The notes under the pieces are model-generated. The model did no database searches and had not been told where the DNA came from. It was given only the letters and a program-made list of their open reading frames with translations. The position numbers and the translations under genes are program-made. Positions 34,148-41,798 of a stretch of DNA of 42,758 nucleotides are shown in pieces (positions within the stretch are counted from its first letter, which is position 1; each line of letters starts with the position of its first letter). Origin of the DNA: DASZHJ01 sp035604335 (GTDB lineage Bacteria; Pseudomonadota; Alphaproteobacteria; ATCC43930; CGMCC-115725); assembly GCA_035604335.1 (NCBI GenBank), contig DATNIT010000032.1:1-42758 (forward strand), in the 5' to 3' direction.

Positions 34148-34167
34148 CGGTGCTCTCGCATGCGATC

Positions 34168-35076
34168 TCAGACGGGAATGCGGTAGAGGCGGACCGCGGT
34201 GTCGCAAAACAGCTTGCGCTGATCCTCCGCGGACAGATCGGCGACCGCGGCCTTGAACCCCGTGACGATGGCATCGAAACTCGCGACCAGACTGTCGACC
34301 GGATAATTGCTGGCAAAGCAGCAGCGGTCGGTGCCGAAGATCCGGATGGCGTCCCGGATCACCGGCGCATTGGCGGCGAGGCTCCAAGGCTGTCCCTTGA
34401 CGCCGAGGCCAGAAATCTTGAGCGCGATGTTCGGCTCGCCGGCCGCGAGCTCGAGTGCGGCGTGCCAAGCGCGCAGCCCCTCGGCCGATCGATCCGCCGG
34501 CAAGCCGGTGTGGTTGATGACGATGGGAATCCACGGGAAGGCGCGGGCGAGATCCGCGGCCTCGGCCAGGTGCCAGTACGGCGTCTGCAGGTCAAAGGAG
34601 AAGTGGTATCGGCTCAAGAGGGCGTAGCCCGCGCGCCATTTCGGATCATCCATCGACCCCGCCGCGCCACGCACAATATCGCGAGGCGAGGGCGCGGCCG
34701 TGGGCTTGTGGCGAATGCCGCGGACGAATCCGAAAGCGGCCTGCGCCTGAAGCACGCTGGCGGCATCCTCGCGGTCGAGAGTCGCGTGCGCCACGGCGAC
34801 CGTGGGCAATCCCGTGCGCTCCCGAAGCTCCGCGAGCCAGCGGGTCTCGGCCACGGGGTCTCCGCGATCCCATTCCGCCTCGACGTGAACGGTGCCTGCC
34901 ACGTGCCAACCCCGCGTGTCGGCGGCGTACTGCTCCGGCAGATAGCTCCGGCGCAGCGCCCGCGTGTCGCCGTAGCGGAACGCCGCCGGTGGCGGCTCAT
35001 CCTGCAGCCAGGGATACCGGCCGCGCTGCAGATCCCAGAAATGCTGATGCGCGTCGACGAGGGCGAGACCGTCCAT
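34168..35076 (-). CDS. Amidohydrolase-2 family metal-dependent hydrolase
   Basis: The 302-residue TIM-barrel protein starts with the metal-binding His10-x-His12 in DAHQHFWDLQRGRYPWL. AGTVHVEAEWD, GFVRGIRHK, PIVINHTGLPADRS, ALKISGLG and the C-terminal FASNYPVDSLVASF are typical of the amidohydrolase-2 branch. That branch includes 2-pyrone-4,6-dicarboxylate hydrolase, L-fuconolactonase-like enzymes and gamma-resorcylate-type decarboxylases. Lactone hydrolysis fits the operon, but the substrate is unknown. It starts four bases after the dehydrogenase stop, so the genes are co-transcribed. Confidence 0.9.
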   Translation of the reverse strand: MDGLALVDAHQHFWDLQRGRYPWLQDEPPPAAFRYGDTRALRRSYLPEQYAADTRGWHVAGTVHVEAEWDRGDPVAETRWLAELRERTGLPTVAVAHATLDREDAASVLQAQAAFGFVRGIRHKPTAAPSPRDIVRGAAGSMDDPKWRAGYALLSRYHFSFDLQTPYWHLAEAADLARAFPWIPIVINHTGLPADRSAEGLRAWHAALELAAGEPNIALKISGLGVKGQPWSLAANAPVIRDAIRIFGTDRCCFASNYPVDSLVASFDAIVTGFKAAVADLSAEDQRKLFCDTAVRLYRIPV

Positions 35077-35080
35077 GAAG

Positions 35081-35965
35081 TCAGGCCCGCCGGTCGTAAA
35101 GCCGCGCGATCGAGGCGGCGTCCGCCATCTCGTTCCCTTGACTGACGTAGCGCTCGTATTGGTCGATCGCCTGCTCGATCACCGGAAGCTCACACCCGTT
35201 CGCGCGCGCGAACGCCTTCACGTTCTTCATGTCTTTCAGAAGCTGGCGCGCGTAGGCGCGGGGCGGATCGAAATCGCGCGCGGCCATCTGCGGAAAGATC
35301 TTGCGCAGGAGGTTGCTGTCGGCATGCCCGCCGGCGAGGCACTGCGGCAGCTTGGCGGCATCGATGCCGGCGGCCTCGGCGAGCGCCCACGCCTCGGCCA
35401 TCAGGACGTAGCCGGTACCGACGATCACCTGGTTGAGGATCTTCGCAGTCTGTCCCGCGCCGACCGGACCCACATGGGTGAAATTCCCCGCGAGGTCAGC
35501 CATGACAGGCGCGATCTCCGCGATATCCAAGGCCTCGCCGCCGGCCATCACGGTCATGCTGCCGTCCCGCGCGGCGGCCGGGCCGCCGGAGACCGGCGCA
35601 TCGATCCAGCGCATGCCGTTCGCGGCGGCGAGCTTTCCGGCGACATCCCGGGCGACATCGGGGTTGATGGTGGAGAGATCGATCACGATCTTCCGCGACC
35701 GCGGGGCGCTCGCAAGGCCCCGCTCCCCGAAGACGCAATTCCTGACCGCGGCGGCATCGAGCACGCACATCAGAACCAGGTCGCTCTCGGCCGCAACGGC
35801 GGCCGGCGTCTCCGCCCGGACGGCGCCCGCCGGGGCCACGCGGGCGTAGCGGTCCGCCGTCAGGTTCCACACCGTCACGGGCCATCCGCGTTCCAGAAGC
35901 CGCAACACCATGGCCTCACCCATGAGGCCGATACCGATGAAACCGAGCCGCGGTTTTCCGGTCAT
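35081..35965 (-). CDS. 3-hydroxyisobutyrate dehydrogenase-family NAD(P) oxidoreductase
   Basis: The 294-residue beta-hydroxyacid dehydrogenase has the Rossmann motif GFIGIGLMGEAM at 8-19, the substrate-binding DAPVSGGPAAARDGSMTVM and the catalytic Lys175 in GAGQTAKILNQ. Members oxidise 3-hydroxyisobutyrate, tartronate semialdehyde or similar short hydroxy acids; which one is not readable. The next upstream gene (UPF0114) stops seven bases before its ATG. Confidence 0.93.
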   Translation of the reverse strand: MTGKPRLGFIGIGLMGEAMVLRLLERGWPVTVWNLTADRYARVAPAGAVRAETPAAVAAESDLVLMCVLDAAAVRNCVFGERGLASAPRSRKIVIDLSTINPDVARDVAGKLAAANGMRWIDAPVSGGPAAARDGSMTVMAGGEALDIAEIAPVMADLAGNFTHVGPVGAGQTAKILNQVIVGTGYVLMAEAWALAEAAGIDAAKLPQCLAGGHADSNLLRKIFPQMAARDFDPPRAYARQLLKDMKNVKAFARANGCELPVIEQAIDQYERYVSQGNEMADAASIARLYDRRA

Positions 35966-35972
35966 TTGCGCC

Positions 35973-36473
35973 TCAGCCCTCGTGCGCCTTGGCGGTCAGG
36001 CGGTCGAGCCAGGCGAGCGCCAGCGCCGACACGACGAAGGTCAGATGCACGATGACGCGCCAGAGCAGCTTGTCGTCGGCGATGTTCTCGATCTCGAGGA
36101 AGGCCTGCAGCAGATCGATGGCGGAGATCACCACGATCGCCACGACGATCTTCACCTTGACCGAGCCGGCGTCGAGCTTCGCGAGCCAGCCGAGCTGCAC
36201 CGAGACGCTCTCGATGTCGAGCCGCGAGAGATAATTCTCGTAGCTGCTCAGCATCACCATCACGACCAGGCTCGCGACCAGCGCGAGGTCGACCATGCCC
36301 AGCGCCTCCACGATCAGCTGCGCATGCGTTGCTTCGAGAATGCCGAGCGTCGCATGCCAGAGATCCTGAAAGAACTGCACGACGAAGAGCACGAGCAACA
36401 GCGCGAGCCCGAGATAGATCGGCGCCAGAAGCCAGCGCGCCGCGATCAGCGTGCGCTCGATCAGTCGTTCCAT
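35973..36473 (-). CDS. UPF0114 (YqhA/TIGR00645) family inner-membrane protein
   Basis: The 166-residue product has four predicted membrane helices and the family start MERLIERTLIAARWLLAPIY, then LGLALLLVLFVVQFFQDLWH, MVDLALVASLVVMVMLSSYE, NYLSRLDIESVSVQLGWLAK and VKIVVAIVVISAIDLLQAFL. Function of the family is unknown. GGGGCAGGC lies right before the ATG at 36473; an upstream in-frame start at 36533 would overlap the VOC gene and adds a non-family tail. Its place inside a catabolic operon, seven bases from the dehydrogenase, is unusual. Confidence 0.9.
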   Translation of the reverse strand: MERLIERTLIAARWLLAPIYLGLALLLVLFVVQFFQDLWHATLGILEATHAQLIVEALGMVDLALVASLVVMVMLSSYENYLSRLDIESVSVQLGWLAKLDAGSVKVKIVVAIVVISAIDLLQAFLEIENIADDKLLWRVIVHLTFVVSALALAWLDRLTAKAHEG

Positions 36474-36529
36474 GCCTGCCCCCGATGGTGCCTTCCCTGA
36501 TCGTACGCCGGCGGTCTTGCGATCTCCGC

Positions 36530-37333
36530 TCATACGAATTCGAGAATGGCGCCCATGGCGTCGCGAGACGAGACCTGCAGGGCGCCGTCGGGCCGCTTGC
36601 GCGCTGGCACGCCCGAGGTCTCGAGGAGCCTCGCGGTCGCGCCGAGATCGCCGACGCGAAGCCGCACCGCCGCCACGTAGGGTGGCGCGACCGCCAGTAT
36701 GGGATCGCCCTCGAAGCGCCGGACCGCCGCATCCGGCATCAGATACTCGATCGTGCCGGCGGTCTCCCCCAGCGTCCGCTGGAGCAAACCCGAGAAGGCC
36801 GACCCTGCGTCGACGACCGTCAATTTCGCGAGCCCGACGACGCCGTTGGGTTGCGTCAGGTATTCCGGCAGCCAGACCAGCTCCGGCGTGCGGTGCTCGC
36901 AGAAGAACATGCGCATCCCCGCTGTCGCGGGATCCTTGATCTCGGTGGTGGCGAATCGCGCCTCGCGCTGGCCGTCCGGGGTATCCACGGGCCGGCCGAA
37001 ATCCACGGGCTCCGCAGCGGCGATACCGAGCCGGCGCATCTCCGCGAAAGTCTCCCGCGCATCGCCCGTGCGGAGCGCGATCCCCGCAATGCCCTCGCGC
37101 CTCTTCAGGAAGTCCTCGAGCGGCGGGCGGCTCGGCGTGCCCTGGGCGAGCAGCTCGAGGTAATCCGCCGCGAACATGGCGCAGTGATTGTAGGAGCCGA
37201 GCTTGGAATGGTGGCCGCGCGGGGTCAGCGCGAAGCCGAGGCGGCGGAACTGCGCCTCGGCGCGGTCGAGGTCGCGCACGGCGATGACGATGTGGTCGAT
37301 GCCCCGCGAGGGCCGGGTCCGGGCGGCGCTCAT
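36530..37333 (-). CDS. VOC-family (glyoxalase-like domain) protein
   Basis: The 267-residue product begins with GIDHIVIAVRDLDRAEAQFR and RLGFALTPRGHHSKLGSYNH, the pattern of the glyoxalase-like VOC domain, with DYLELLAQ as the usual metal-ligand strand. A second repeat starts near 165 (VVGLAKLTVVDAGSAF). Related proteins are lyases, isomerases or dioxygenases; activity here is unknown. Its ATG overlaps the RidA stop (ATGA), so both are translated together. Confidence 0.87.
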   Translation of the reverse strand: MSAARTRPSRGIDHIVIAVRDLDRAEAQFRRLGFALTPRGHHSKLGSYNHCAMFAADYLELLAQGTPSRPPLEDFLKRREGIAGIALRTGDARETFAEMRRLGIAAAEPVDFGRPVDTPDGQREARFATTEIKDPATAGMRMFFCEHRTPELVWLPEYLTQPNGVVGLAKLTVVDAGSAFSGLLQRTLGETAGTIEYLMPDAAVRRFEGDPILAVAPPYVAAVRLRVGDLGATARLLETSGVPARKRPDGALQVSSRDAMGAILEFV

Positions 37334-37722
37334 TCGATGGCCACGCAGTCGATCTCGATGTCGAACTCCATCGGCCAGGAGGCCACCGGCACGAAGGTGC
37401 GCGCCGGGAAATTGCTGGTGAAATACCGGCCGTAGATCTCGTTGATGATCCGGTAGTAGGCCGCGTTGGCGCAGTAGATGTGCACCTTGACCACCTTGTC
37501 GAGCGAGGAGCCCGCGCTCTCGAGCGCGCGCTTCACGTTCTTGAGCGCGAGCTCGGTCTGCACGGCGATGTCGCCGCGCACAATCGCGCCGGTCTCGAGG
37601 TCCAGGGGCGGCATGCCCGACACGTAGACAAAGCCGCCCGCCTTCACGACAGGCGAGAGCGGCACGCCCATCTTGCGGATCGCCGCGGAAGCGACGGGAA
37701 TCTCGGGAATGGTCTTGTTCAC
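37330..37722 (-). CDS. RidA-family protein (enamine/imine deaminase-like)
   Basis: The 130-residue protein has the RidA/YjgF/UK114 layout: FVYVSGMPPLDLETGAIVRG, QTELALKNVKRALESAGSSL, KVHIYCANAAYYRIINEIYG, the active-site Arg in FPARTFVPVA and a terminal FDIEIDCVAIE. Such proteins hydrolyse reactive 2-aminoacrylate-type imines, or, in catabolic clusters, intermediates of N-containing rings. It starts at GTG with a strong AAGGAG seven bases upstream. The coupled VOC gene follows. Confidence 0.92.
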   Translation of the reverse strand: MNKTIPEIPVASAAIRKMGVPLSPVVKAGGFVYVSGMPPLDLETGAIVRGDIAVQTELALKNVKRALESAGSSLDKVVKVHIYCANAAYYRIINEIYGRYFTSNFPARTFVPVASWPMEFDIEIDCVAIE

Positions 37723-37788
37723 TGCGATTCTCCTTCCGGGACTCGACGGTCCCTGTTGACCCGATAGAGCGTCGGCGCTCCGCTGGGA

Positions 37789-38187
37789 TTATCCCTGATA
37801 GGCCCGCTTGAGCCCCTCGATGTCGAGCTTGACCATTTTAAGCATGGCCTGCATGACCCTTTTCCGTTTCTCGGGATCTTTGTCCTGCATCAGTTCCGGC
37901 AAGATGGTTGGCGCGATCTGCCATGACAGGCCATATTTGTCTTTGAGCCATCCGCGTTTGATTTCTTCGCCGCCCTCCGAGAGCCGCTCCCAATAGGTGT
38001 CGAGCTCCTGCTGCGTGAGGTTATGCCCGGCATCGGCCAGCAGCGCCATCGAATGGCCGACCAGCCCGTAAGTCCCCTCGACGACGACGAAGGCGGCGTT
38101 GAGCAGCGTGCCAACCGCGAAGCCCGTATCGTGGCCGTGGGATTCGTGGCTGTGCTGGTGGGCATGTGCGTGCTCGTGAGACCGCAT
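37789..38187 (-). CDS. Chimeric protein: CDF transporter N-terminus fused in frame to PhnB-like VOC C-terminus
   Basis: The 132-residue product begins with a His-rich leader (HEHAHAHQHSHESHGHD) and the first membrane helix of a CzcD-type zinc transporter (FAVGTLLNAAFVVVEGTYGL, then VGHSMALLADAGHNL). At residue 57/58 (near base 38016) it switches without a stop to TQQELDTYWERLSEGGEEI, KRGWLKDKYGLSWQIAPTIL and DPEKRKRVMQAMLKMVKLDI. This is the C-terminal half of a PhnB/3-demethylubiquinone methyltransferase-like VOC protein. About 240 residues of the transporter and the first half of the VOC protein are absent. It looks like a deletion fusion of two same-strand genes. The ATG at 38187 lacks a good ribosome site, and a GTG at 38259 is an alternative. 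Expression is uncertain. Confidence 0.75.
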   Translation of the reverse strand: MRSHEHAHAHQHSHESHGHDTGFAVGTLLNAAFVVVEGTYGLVGHSMALLADAGHNLTQQELDTYWERLSEGGEEIKRGWLKDKYGLSWQIAPTILPELMQDKDPEKRKRVMQAMLKMVKLDIEGLKRAYQG

Positions 38188-38292
38188 GGCGCGGATTGTG
38201 GCGCGGCCGGAAGCGTGGGAGCAAGGGCGGGGAGCAACCCAAACGTTCGCCCTAGGCACCTCGCGGAGATCCGCTCGAGCATGTCTTCCTCG

Positions 38293-40128
38293 CTAATATC
38301 CGAACGCGTGCGGTAGCCAGAGCGCGATGCCGGGGAGGAACGCGATGACGAGCAGGCAAGCGAGAAGCAGGCTCAGGTATCCCAGCATCGGCTTGACGGT
38401 GCGCTCGATCGGGACATTCCCGATGAGACAAGCACCATAGAGACCGAGCCCCAGAGGCGGCGCAAAGAGCCCGATGCCCATCGCGATCACCAGAACGACT
38501 CCGAAATGGAGCGGCGCGATTCCGAGTTGCCCGGCGACCGGCACCAGAAGCGGTCCGAAAATGATCAGCGCCGCGGCGCCCTCCAGGATCGATCCCATCA
38601 CGATGAGGATCGCGATGGAGAGCAGCATGAAAACCCAGGTGCCGCTCGTGTGCGACAGAGCGATCATCGCCTCGGCGAGCGCGTGCGGCACCTGCTGCAG
38701 GGTAAGAACGAAGGCGAGAGACTGCGCGGCAGCTACGATGAACAGTACGAGGCCCGATCTCGTCGCGGCCTGCACGAAGCTGTGCACGGCCGCCGCGAGG
38801 CTCAGCTCGCGAAAGATCACCGCTCCGACGGTGAGCGCATAGAGCGCGGCGAACGCCGAGATTTCCGTCGCGGTGGCGAAGCCGGTCTTGAACCCGCCGA
38901 AGATGATCACGATCAACCCCAACGTCACCGCGGCGCCGCCCCACAATTTCGCCGAGGCCTTCTGCGGATCTGCGCTGAGCGCCATCGCCTTCCGGCTTCC
39001 GAACAGGATCGCAACGGCGATGAGCGCGAGCGCCATCAGACCCGCCGGCAGCAATCCCGCCATGAACAGCCCGCCGATGGAGAGATTGGCGACGAATCCC
39101 AGGATGATCAGGTTGATGCAGGGCGGAATGGTCTCCGCCATCACGGCGGAGGCCGCGAGCAGCGCCACGGCGCCGCCGGGGTTCTGGCGCGAGCGGCGCG
39201 CCGCGGGGATCAGCACCGAGCCCACCGCCGCGACGTCGGCCATCTTCGAGCCGGAGATGCCCGAAAAGATCACCATGGACAGCACCATCACGACATTGAG
39301 GCCGCCGCGCATGCGGCCGACCAGGCGCTCCAGCAGCTCGATCAGGCGGACGGACATGCCGTTCGCCTCCATGAGGTAGCCCACCAGGATGAAGAACGGG
39401 ATCGCCAGCAGCACGAAATTGTCGATGCCGCGCGCCATCTGCTGCGCGAAGATCACGCCGGGCAGCGCCCCTTCGACCCAGATGAAGATCAGCGCGGCGA
39501 GCGCGAGCGCGAAACCGATCGGCATTCCGCCGCAGAGGACGGCGACGAACCCGATCAGCATGAGCGCGCCGGACCCCGGCAGGGCGCCCGGCGCCAGGCT
39601 GCTCCAAGCGAACCAGAGGGCGGCCACCGCTCCCACGGCCGCTGCCGCCACCACGATGTCGCGCAAGCCCCGCCGGATGAATCGGTCTCCGGCGAAAATC
39701 GTCATGCAGGTAGCGCCGAGGCCCATCGGATAGAACGTGAGCTCGAGCGGCAGGCCTGAGCCGGTCGTCTGTCCCTGGGTGAGCGCTCCGAGGTGCAAGG
39801 CGTTCCACGCGACCAAGGCGGAGATCGCCACGACCAAGAGCGACATCGCGGCATCGACGGAGCGGCGCAGGCCTTTCGGCAGGAGATCCGCGAAAAACGC
39901 GACGCCGACGTTCTCCTCCCGCGCCATCGCGCTCGCGGCGCCGAAGAAGCTCGACCCCACCATGAGGCCGCGTGCCACATCGTCCGACCACTCGACGGGC
40001 GCGTTGAACTCGTAACGCAGCACGACCGAGACGATGACCACCGCGAGATCCGCCGCCAGGAGCAGCGCGGCCGCCGCGTCCGTCAGTCGGAGGATCCAGC
40101 GGACGACGATACGGTCCGCGCCGCTCAT
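38293..40128 (-). CDS. dctQM: TRAP transporter fused small and large membrane subunits (DctQM)
   Basis: The 611-residue protein fuses a four-helix DctQ part (residues 1-160, with YEFNAPVEWSDDVARGLMVG, REENVGVAFFADLLP and the LGLGAT-type loop) to a DctM part (about 185-611). The DctM part has twelve or so helices: MLIGFVAVLCGGMPIGFALA, IDNFVLLAIPFFILVGYLME, FSGISGSKMADVAAVGSVLI, AETIPPCINLIILGFVANLS and FAPPLGLGLYGACLIGNVPI. It imports an organic acid using a sodium gradient together with the DctP protein encoded 31 bases upstream. The size is usual for the fused form. Confidence 0.95.
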   Translation of the reverse strand: MSGADRIVVRWILRLTDAAAALLLAADLAVVIVSVVLRYEFNAPVEWSDDVARGLMVGSSFFGAASAMAREENVGVAFFADLLPKGLRRSVDAAMSLLVVAISALVAWNALHLGALTQGQTTGSGLPLELTFYPMGLGATCMTIFAGDRFIRRGLRDIVVAAAAVGAVAALWFAWSSLAPGALPGSGALMLIGFVAVLCGGMPIGFALALAALIFIWVEGALPGVIFAQQMARGIDNFVLLAIPFFILVGYLMEANGMSVRLIELLERLVGRMRGGLNVVMVLSMVIFSGISGSKMADVAAVGSVLIPAARRSRQNPGGAVALLAASAVMAETIPPCINLIILGFVANLSIGGLFMAGLLPAGLMALALIAVAILFGSRKAMALSADPQKASAKLWGGAAVTLGLIVIIFGGFKTGFATATEISAFAALYALTVGAVIFRELSLAAAVHSFVQAATRSGLVLFIVAAAQSLAFVLTLQQVPHALAEAMIALSHTSGTWVFMLLSIAILIVMGSILEGAAALIIFGPLLVPVAGQLGIAPLHFGVVLVIAMGIGLFAPPLGLGLYGACLIGNVPIERTVKPMLGYLSLLLACLLVIAFLPGIALWLPHAFGY

Positions 40129-40159
40129 GCCGTGCGCGGCGCCCGCGATCGCACGCGGC

Positions 40160-41191
40160 TCAGACGTGGGTCGCCTTGATCATGTCGACGACCGGCTTTG
40201 CATCCGGATGCGTCTTCACGAAGGCCTCGGTCTGCGGTGCCACGCGCGCCTGGAACGGAGCCTTGTCGCAGGCGATGACGGTGACGCCCTTGTCCTTGAG
40301 TACGCCGATCGCCTCCTGCTCGACGGCGAGTCCCTGGGTGCGGGTGTCGGCGGCGGCTTTCTTGGCGGCGTCGAGGAAACTCTCGCGGAGCTTCGCGTCC
40401 AAACGCGCGAAGGTCATCTCGCTGAAGTAGATCGCGAGCGGCGAGAAGTTGTGCTGAGTGAGCGAATAGAACTTCGCGGTCTCGTAGAATTTGCTGGCGA
40501 GGATCGTCGGCGGGTCGTGCTCCAGACCGTCGAGCACGCCGGCCTGGAGCGCGGTGTAGATCTCGCCGAAGGCAAGCGGCGTTGCCGCGGCGCCCATCAG
40601 CCGCAGGCATTCGGTGATGACCGGATTCGGCAAGGTGCGGATCTTGAGCCCGGCCAGATCCTCCGGCGTATTCACCGCCTTGCGGGCGAGCACGCTGCGC
40701 GATCCGAAATTATAGGCCCAGGCGATGATCCGGATGCCGGCGCCCTTGAGCAGCGCGTCCTCCACCGGTTTCGCCGCGCCCGCGTCGAAGGCCTTGGTCT
40801 GCTGCGGGAAGCTGTCGAAGAGATAGCCGAGATCGAAGGTGCCGACGAGCGGAACCAAATTGGCCGAGATCGACGATCCCGAGACCATGAGGTCGATCAC
40901 GCCGAGCTTCACCGAGTTGATGACGTCGATCTCCTGGCCGAGCTGATTGTCCGGAAAGAACTGGATGTCGATCTGCTCGCCCAGGCCGTTCGCGGCCACA
41001 TGCTTGACGAGATTGTCGTAGTAGACCCGCCCGTTGGCGTATTTCGGGTCGTTCGGCAGCGAGGACGAGAGCCGCATCTTGGTCGCGGCTGCCTGGGCCT
41101 TGCCGACGATCGCGGGCGCCAGAGCGAGCGCGATCGGCAGAGTGGCGGCGTGGCGCAGCAGGGATCGGCGGCTGGCGCGGCGTGCGGTCAT
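40160..41191 (-). CDS. dctP: TRAP transporter substrate-binding protein (DctP)
   Basis: The 343-residue periplasmic protein starts at an ATG with GGAGGAAACCC directly upstream. The signal peptide has a twin-arginine motif (SRRSLLRHA), so Tat export is likely. The mature part shows the DctP family pattern: LSSSLPNDPKYANGRVYYDN, FFPDNQLGQEIDVINSVKLG and the carboxylate-binding Arg in GLKIRTLPNPVITECLRLMG, followed by FGEIYTALQAGVLDGLEHDP. The conserved Arg indicates a carboxylated substrate. It is the first gene of the operon, 607 bases downstream of the GntR gene on the same strand. Confidence 0.95.
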   Translation of the reverse strand: MTARRASRRSLLRHAATLPIALALAPAIVGKAQAAATKMRLSSSLPNDPKYANGRVYYDNLVKHVAANGLGEQIDIQFFPDNQLGQEIDVINSVKLGVIDLMVSGSSISANLVPLVGTFDLGYLFDSFPQQTKAFDAGAAKPVEDALLKGAGIRIIAWAYNFGSRSVLARKAVNTPEDLAGLKIRTLPNPVITECLRLMGAAATPLAFGEIYTALQAGVLDGLEHDPPTILASKFYETAKFYSLTQHNFSPLAIYFSEMTFARLDAKLRESFLDAAKKAAADTRTQGLAVEQEAIGVLKDKGVTVIACDKAPFQARVAPQTEAFVKTHPDAKPVVDMIKATHV

Positions 41192-41462
41192 GGGTTTCCT
41201 CCGAATTGGCCGGCGCTTGCGATGTGCCCGCCGCTTATGAAAACCGGCTGAAATTCGGCGGCAGCGTGCGCTGGGTCCCGGCAACAGGTCAAGGGGACAC
41301 GGGCCATCCTGTGGATCGCGCATGCAAGCGACCGCCGCAAAGCATCCGCTCATGCCGCGTCGCCAATCCGAGTACGCGGAAGGTCCGCTCGACAGGGGAA
41401 CAGCGGGCGGGGAGCGGACGTCGGTGTGATTACCGCTTATGACCCCGAAGCGGGCCATCTCG

Positions 41463-41494
41463 CTTGGTACAAAAATCAAAATTTATGCACCAAG
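41463..41494. promoter_or_regulatory. Imperfect 9-bp inverted repeat with AT spacer, candidate operator
   Basis: CTTGGTACA (41463-41471) faces TGCACCAAG (41486-41494): eight of nine positions pair, with a 14-base A/T-rich spacer. Arm centres are about two helical turns apart, as for a dimeric or tetrameric regulator. It lies 272 bases upstream of the dctP start and could serve the GntR regulator or another protein. Confidence 0.45.
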
Positions 41495-41710
41495 CCTCGG
41501 TCGCGGAAATCGTATGACTGTCAACACGTGCAGAAATCCCGCGCGAATTTCTGCTCCTTGGCACTTATCGGAGGTGGCGACTTATTCGAGTAACGGCCGC
41601 TTACGGTCTCAACCCGACCGGACAACGCCCATAACTGAGTCGTGCTTGGAAGCTCGGTCGCTTTCAGTGCGCGGACAATAAGCTCGCGCAAGCAATGAGA
41701 AGCATCTTAA

Positions 41711-41734
41711 TCCTTGGCTAATTCCTTGGCTAAT
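41711..41734 (+). repeat. Two perfect 12-bp tandem repeats
   Basis: TCCTTGGCTAAT occurs twice head to tail at 41711-41722 and 41723-41734, with TTAA just before. It sits 65 bases past the gntR stop, in the AT-richer gap. The CCTTGG core resembles the arms of the inverted repeat at 41463-41494 only loosely. Confidence 0.7.
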
Positions 41735-41798
41735 TCGCGCACCGGTCGGAAGGCATTTATAGCCTCCGTCGGGCGCAATCTTACGGCAGCGTGTGTGC

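Larger units (their letters stand above)
41192..41798. other. 607-base AT-richer regulatory gap between gntR and dctP
   Basis: No convincing gene is present; short frames here lack family resemblance. The section 41460-41760 is clearly richer in A and T than its surroundings. It contains the inverted repeat at 41463-41494 and the tandem repeat at 41711-41734. It probably holds the operon promoter and a long leader, or decayed sequence. Confidence 0.6.

Noticed and set aside
41439..41681. An 80-codon plus-strand frame in the gntR-dctP gap
   Set aside because: It has no ribosome site or recognisable motif, and it runs through the inverted repeat and AT-rich sequence.
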